64,000 nt of DNA, from positions 24,616-88,615 of the forward strand of contig DAIMXP010000011.1 of assembly GCA_036734945.1 (NCBI GenBank), given 5' to 3'. Made by a program: the position numbers and the translations under genes. This DNA is from UBA4733 sp036734945 (GTDB lineage Bacteria > Chloroflexota > UBA4733). Position 1 is the first letter of the stretch; the number at the start of each line of letters is the position of its first letter. Shown here piece after piece: positions 60,123 through 64,000 of the stretch. The notes below the pieces were generated by a model. The model saw nothing but the letters and a program-made list of their open reading frames with translations, did no database searches and had not been told where the DNA came from.

Positions 60123-60692
60123 ATGTCCAGATTACGAGAGCGAGGTCATCAAGGGCGAAAAAGTAGCTTGATGTCGCAGGCGACGATCATCCTGTTAGCT
60201 GGCGCGCTCCTAGCCCTTCCGGCATGCGCCCAGCGACGTGGCGGAGCCCAGGCGACTGGCCCGATCGGCTGCGCAACTCCTAGCCCCGTCGACCCCGTCG
60301 CGCGAGCGCCAGTTGCCGGGCCGCTGATCTTCTACGGCTACAGCGGCAAGAGCACCCATGCCATCGTTGGGGACTTTGAACCAGGCGTTCCCACAAAGGT
60401 CGGCATCGGCGTAATCCATACGCTCACGGCGCCCGTCACACTGGAAGGATGGGAATGCGCGACGGGCGAAGGCCTGCGCTTTTGGTACAAGGAGTGCTGC
60501 CCGTTTCCCTCCACGCCGGTCACCACAACTCAGCTCGCCAGCACAGGGGATCTGGTCGCCATGCTAAAGTCCGGCGCGGCCCAGGGGTACCCCGGCTACA
60601 TGCTTTTCACGCGCCCCGGACTGTGGAAGGTGTCCGTCAGACAGGGCGACCAAGTCCTTGGGTCCGTAGTACTCCAGGTAGTAGAGTTCTGA
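60123..60692 (+). CDS. Lipoprotein of unknown function
   Basis: ATG 60123 has GGAGG six bases before it. The 189-residue protein has a basic start (RLRERGHQGRKSS), a hydrophobic stretch ATIILLAGALLALPAC and a lipobox (Leu-Pro-Ala-Cys) giving a lipidated Cys near residue 36. The mature part has an immunoglobulin-like strand pattern (LIFYGYSGKSTHAIVGDFEP, then YMLFTRPGLWKVSVRQGDQV). The CATGEGLRFWYKECCPF segment holds three Cys that could form disulphides. Likely surface-anchored; function unknown. Confidence 0.7.
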   Translation: MSRLRERGHQGRKSSLMSQATIILLAGALLALPACAQRRGGAQATGPIGCATPSPVDPVARAPVAGPLIFYGYSGKSTHAIVGDFEPGVPTKVGIGVIHTLTAPVTLEGWECATGEGLRFWYKECCPFPSTPVTTTQLASTGDLVAMLKSGAAQGYPGYMLFTRPGLWKVSVRQGDQVLGSVVLQVVEF

Positions 60693-60847
60693 AGCGGGAG
60701 AGCCAACGCGAAGCCGGGAAGGCACCGAGACTGCCCAACGACGTCAAGGAGGTTCTGGCGAGGTACACCACAGGCCTCGTCATCAGCCGCTGACCCACGG
60801 CGGCACTCGCGCCTGTCCTGGCAACCGGACAGTACATGTCCCGCGAC

Positions 60848-62638
60848 CTACCGATACCGCCCGGCCTGCATCGCATACAACGTGGCGTAGCGCCCGCCCA
60901 TGGCCACGAGTTCGTCGTGCGTGCCCGCCTCGATGATCCGTCCCCCTTTCAGCACCAGGATGCGGTCGGCCATGCGCACCGTGGAGAAGCGATGGCTGAT
61001 GAGCAAGACGGTGCGACCGGCGGCCAACTCGCGGAGGCGCTGGAACAGTTCGTACTCGGCCTGGGCATCCAGGGCTGCGGTCGGCTCATCCAGGATGATG
61101 AATGCCGCGTCACGTATGGCGGCGCGGGCGGTGGCGATCTTCTGCCACTCCCCACCGGAGAGCTCGACGCCGTCGGCAAACCGCCGCGTGAGTTCCGTGT
61201 CGAAGCCGGCGGGCAGTTTCGCCGCCAGCGCGTCGACGCCGGCCCAGCGGGCAGCTTGTTCTATCGGCAACTGCTCTGCAATATTCACCGCCCCAACGGC
61301 AATGTTCTCCCGAAGCGTCAGCGCGAAGCGGGCGAAGTCCTGGTAGACCACGGCGATGCGCTGGCGGAGCGTCTCCAGGTTATAGGCAGCGAGGGGGACG
61401 CTGTCCAGGAGGATCGCACCTTCGGTCGGATCGTACATGCGTGTCAGCAACTTGACGAGGGTGCTCTTGCCGGCGCCGTTGGCGCCCACAAGGGCGGTCA
61501 CCTTGCCCGCTGGTAGCCGAGTGGTAACACCATCGAGCACCGCTGCCGTCCCCTCAGGATAGCAGAAGCAGACGTGGGACAGCTCGATCCCCGCTTGCAG
61601 CATGGCAGGGGTTGGCCGGCCCCGGACTTCGAAGGGGAGCGCAATCGTCGGCCCAGCGCCGTTGAGCAGGGCGAACAGCGCCGGCAACTGGAGCAGCACC
61701 TGGTGCAAGGTACCGAAGGCGGTAGAGAGGAAGAGAAGCCGCCCCTCTGCTTGCGCCACCGCACCCAGGTAGAGAGCGACCTCGCCGAGCGCCAGCCGTC
61801 CGGCGCCGGCCTGCGCCGCCACATACCAGAAGCCGCCGGCTAACACCAGCGCGTGGAGGCCGGAGAAGGCAACCGCCGTGCGCAGTTCACCGAGGCGCAG
61901 GCGCGTTATGTCGCGCAGCGCGAGCGCAAAGCGCTCCCGGAAACGCTGAAGGAAGAAGTCGCCCAGCCCGAAGACCCGCAACTCCTTGGCGACGGCCGGG
62001 TCGGTCACGACGCGGGTGCAGTAATCCATCTCCCGCGCCGTCCTCGAGCGTTGCAGCATGGCGCGGTAGCGGAGCAGACTCATCCGCTGGGCGACCAGCA
62101 CGTGGGGCACACTCAACGTCACGAGCGCGACGGGCAGGAGGGGCTGTAAGCGCCCCAACAGCAGCAGGAGACCGCCGAGCGTAATGGTCGTACCCAGCCC
62201 GTTTTGCAGGAAACGAAAGAGGGTCGGGGCGTGCGCCGCCACCTGTTCGATCATGTATAGGTCGTCCTGGAAGGCCGGGCGTTCGACACGGGTGAGGTCG
62301 CTCAGAGCGGCGCCCGCCGCCATAAGCCGGCGGTCGATCTCCGCCACTGCGTGGTCACGCAGCCAGGTGGAGAGCATGTCGCGGACGGGCTCCAGACCGG
62401 CGATGGCGACGAAGATCGTTACATAGAGCACCGCCGGCAACAATGCCGACGCCATGAAATCGGCAAGGGCAGGAGTCTGTGCGCTGCCGGCGGCTCGTCC
62501 GATGGCATGGTCCCCACCGACAAGGGCGTCCACCACCACCTTGCCCAGCCAGACCTGCGCGACCGGCAGCATGCTGAGTACGGCGACGAGCGAGCAGTAG
62601 ATGGCGATGCCGGCACGGGGAGCGCCCGCGCCCACCAA
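60848..62638 (-). CDS. ABC exporter half-transporter, uncertain N-terminus
   Basis: 596 residues from GTG 62638 (TTG 62641 is also possible). The start lacks a ribosome site. Membrane helices occupy residues 5-290 and the ATPase has Walker A GANGAGKST near 390, VYQDFARFALTLRENIA, ELSGGEWQKIATARAA, IILDEPTAALDAQ and LLISHRFST. Upstream, the ATG at 62759 opens a plausible N-terminus (AARFGAWLSARFSSSSHPLI) in a different frame: removing one C from the G/C run at 62692-62697 would join the two and give a more normal length. So a one-base indel, or sequencing error, is likely. Probably pairs with the next gene. Confidence 0.75.
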   Translation of the reverse strand: MVGAGAPRAGIAIYCSLVAVLSMLPVAQVWLGKVVVDALVGGDHAIGRAAGSAQTPALADFMASALLPAVLYVTIFVAIAGLEPVRDMLSTWLRDHAVAEIDRRLMAAGAALSDLTRVERPAFQDDLYMIEQVAAHAPTLFRFLQNGLGTTITLGGLLLLLGRLQPLLPVALVTLSVPHVLVAQRMSLLRYRAMLQRSRTAREMDYCTRVVTDPAVAKELRVFGLGDFFLQRFRERFALALRDITRLRLGELRTAVAFSGLHALVLAGGFWYVAAQAGAGRLALGEVALYLGAVAQAEGRLLFLSTAFGTLHQVLLQLPALFALLNGAGPTIALPFEVRGRPTPAMLQAGIELSHVCFCYPEGTAAVLDGVTTRLPAGKVTALVGANGAGKSTLVKLLTRMYDPTEGAILLDSVPLAAYNLETLRQRIAVVYQDFARFALTLRENIAVGAVNIAEQLPIEQAARWAGVDALAAKLPAGFDTELTRRFADGVELSGGEWQKIATARAAIRDAAFIILDEPTAALDAQAEYELFQRLRELAAGRTVLLISHRFSTVRMADRILVLKGGRIIEAGTHDELVAMGGRYATLYAMQAGRYR

Positions 62639-62695
62639 CGCCAGCCCCTGCCCAAGCAGGCGCAGTGCGGACGAGAGGCGCTGGACCGTCCGGGG

Positions 62696-62814
62696 GGATG
62701 AGGGGATGAGAAGATGAGGAGAAGCGGGCGGACAGCCAGGCGCCGAATCGTGCAGCCATCGCCTGCCACTTGCGCCGAGGCGCCGGGCTCTTGTCGCTCC
62801 TCATCCCCTCATCC
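62696..62814. repeat. 15-bp inverted repeat spanning the gene boundary
   Basis: GGATGAGGGGATGAG at 62696-62710 is the reverse complement of CTCATCCCCTCATCC at 62800-62814. The right copy overlaps the stop codon of the 62809-63942 gene and the left copy overlaps the homopolymer where the next gene's frame breaks. It may be a trace of local duplication or inversion. Confidence 0.5.
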
Positions 62815-63942
62815 GACGCCCCCGTCTCGGTACAGTTCCGCCTGGAGCCGGTAGAGCCGGGCGTACTCGCCGTCGCGGGCCAGCAGTTCGGCATGGCTTC
62901 CTTCCTCGCGGATCGTGCCATCAGCCAGGTAGAGGATGCGGTCGGCCATGCGGACAGTGGAGAAGCGGTGGCTGATGAGCAGCGTCATGTTGCCGCGCGT
63001 TAGTTCGTGGAAGCGCGTGTAGAGGTCGTGTTCCGTCACCACGTCCAGCGCCGCCGTCGGTTCGTCCAGGACGAGCAGTTGCGCGTCGCGCATGAAGGCC
63101 CGCGCCAGGGCCAGCTTCTGCCACTCGCCGCCGGAGAGTTCGCGCCCGCCGAACTGCCGGCCCAGCGGAGTAGCAAGGCCCTGGGGCAGGGCCTGAAGAA
63201 GCGGTTCCGCCCCCGCCCGCGCCGCGGCCGTCAGGAGCCGGGCGGAATCGTGCAATGCTTCAATGCAGCCGGCGCCGATGTTTTCGCCGGCGGTGAGCTC
63301 GTAGCGCACGAAGTCTTGGAAGACGACGCCGATCTCCCGGCGCAGGTCGTTCAGGTCGTAGTCGCGCAGGTCGACTCCATCCAGCAGGATGCGTCCTTCG
63401 GTCGGGTCATACAGCCGCAACAGGAGTTTGACGATGGTGGTCTTGCCGGCGCCGTTGTGCCCAACGAGCGCCAGGCACTCGTCCGGGTCGAGGTGGAAGG
63501 AGATGTCGGCCAGCACCGGCTCCAGGCGACCCGGGTAGGTGAAGGCCACATGTTCGAAGGTGATGCCGGCGCGGATTGGCCGCGGCGTGGGCTGCGGCGT
63601 CGCGGACACGGGCAGATCGGGTGGAGCTTCTAGCACGCGGAAGAGGCTCGGCAGGAAGGCGAACTACTGCGCCACGCTGCCGCTCTCGGCCGCCAGGTTG
63701 AGGAACGTGGCGTACAACAGGGTGGCCGCGCCGCCGTAGAGCGCCAGATCACCGACCGGACGTACGCCGCGCCCGATCGACCAGACCACGAAGAGGTAGA
63801 CTGCGCCGACCGCGACCGCGCCGAGGACACTCGCCAGCGCCACCTGGAGGACCAGTTGTCGCCGCACGTGGTTGAGCGGACCCATCGAGCGCGCAAAGAC
63901 CTGATCGTAGCGCCGCCGGAAGAACGGCCCCAGTGCGTACAG
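62809..63942 (-). pseudogene. ABC exporter half-transporter with an amber stop, cut by a frame break near the edge
   Basis: The frame from about 63942 to 62809 reads the late membrane domain (FRRRYDQVFARSMGPLNHVR and VYLFVVWSIGRGV) and a full ATPase: GHNGAGKTT, VFQDFVRYELTAGENIG, ELSGGEWQKLALARAF, LLVLDEPTAALDVV, LLISHRFST. A TAG at 63664-63666 interrupts it (SVAQ-stop-FAFLPSLFRVLE), where Trp or Gln is expected. The ATPase half after the stop could be made from GTG 63636. Beyond 63945 another in-frame TAG and unrelated sequence suggest a further break. It matches the partner gene at 60848-62638 in style and probably formed a heterodimer with it. Confidence 0.75.
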
Positions 63943-64000
63943 GCGACGGGTACCCTATCTGTCATGCTGAGGGTGTTGCGGGCTGGGGAGAGGACTTCGG

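Noticed and set aside
63664..63666. TAG in the ABC exporter considered as pyrrolysine
   Set aside because: Pyrrolysine is rare and not expected here; the site is a membrane-domain linker, not a catalytic position.
1..64000. CRISPR arrays, rRNA and tRNA genes
   Set aside because: Looked for along both strands; none with convincing structure was seen.

Overview
The window is high-GC DNA, probably chromosomal, from a bacterium most like the Chloroflexota (Thermomicrobia or related). The assignment rests on gene content only: two tandem secreted proteins with a Gly-Tyr-Pro repeat style common in that phylum, NHLP/Nif11-type peptide export genes, Uma2 and HNH nucleases, mannonate dehydratase paralogues and many MMPL/ABC exporters. 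No rRNA, tRNA, CRISPR array or housekeeping operon was found, so this is an accessory region.

Layout. 1-4.1 kb is a scrap zone: a MazEF-type pair cut short and joined head to head to another antitoxin, an MFS exporter with an internal deletion, an intact VOC protein, an SDR/ECF-sigma chimera and a truncated YciI gene. 4.1-8.2 kb (minus strand) holds an adenine DNA methyltransferase, an HNH nuclease and an unknown protein that could form a restriction or defence module. 8.3-11.2 kb is a divergent marR/MMPL exporter pair with a clear palindromic operator. 11.2-19.8 kb is a decayed NHLP-type peptide (RiPP) export cluster: an ABC composite, HlyD adaptor, C39-peptidase ABC with an in-frame stop, a truncated adaptor, and a Nif11-like leader peptide fused to a Uma2 nuclease. 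It is bracketed by hairpin repeats. 19.8-30.4 kb carries a double GNAT, RraA-like aldolase, two mannonate dehydratases, a plasmid-like replication initiator with an XRE regulator, a histidine phosphatase, a candidate selenoprotein and a HigA-type antitoxin. 30.4-41.6 kb has PadR/HAAS, acetyltransferases, a nucleotidyltransferase, a degenerate IS4-like element with a target duplication, a cut HAD gene, an erythromycin-esterase-like protein, a TraB-like protein and a nitrilase homologue. 41.7-50.6 kb has gene debris, a heterodimeric ABC exporter whose first subunit has absorbed a hairpin repeat in frame, another TraB-like protein and the secreted paralogues. 50.6-64 kb holds a 1157-residue HEAT-repeat protein, a phosphotransferase, two toxin-antitoxin pairs, a third antitoxin-like regulator, a lipoprotein and three more ABC exporters, the last with an amber stop and cut by the window edge.

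Two themes stand out. First, at least ten genes end or fuse at abrupt junctions, often joining two unrelated reading frames without any insertion sequence; this is either a strong deletion history or an assembly problem and should be tested with reads. Second, a family of long-armed GC-rich hairpins (five copies recognised) is scattered between genes, and once inside a gene. The most interesting single gene is the thioredoxin-like protein at 26355-27578: its reading frame crosses one TGA placed two residues after a cysteine and followed at the right distance by a hairpin fitting the bacterial SECIS pattern.

All family names come from reading motifs by eye; no database search was possible.
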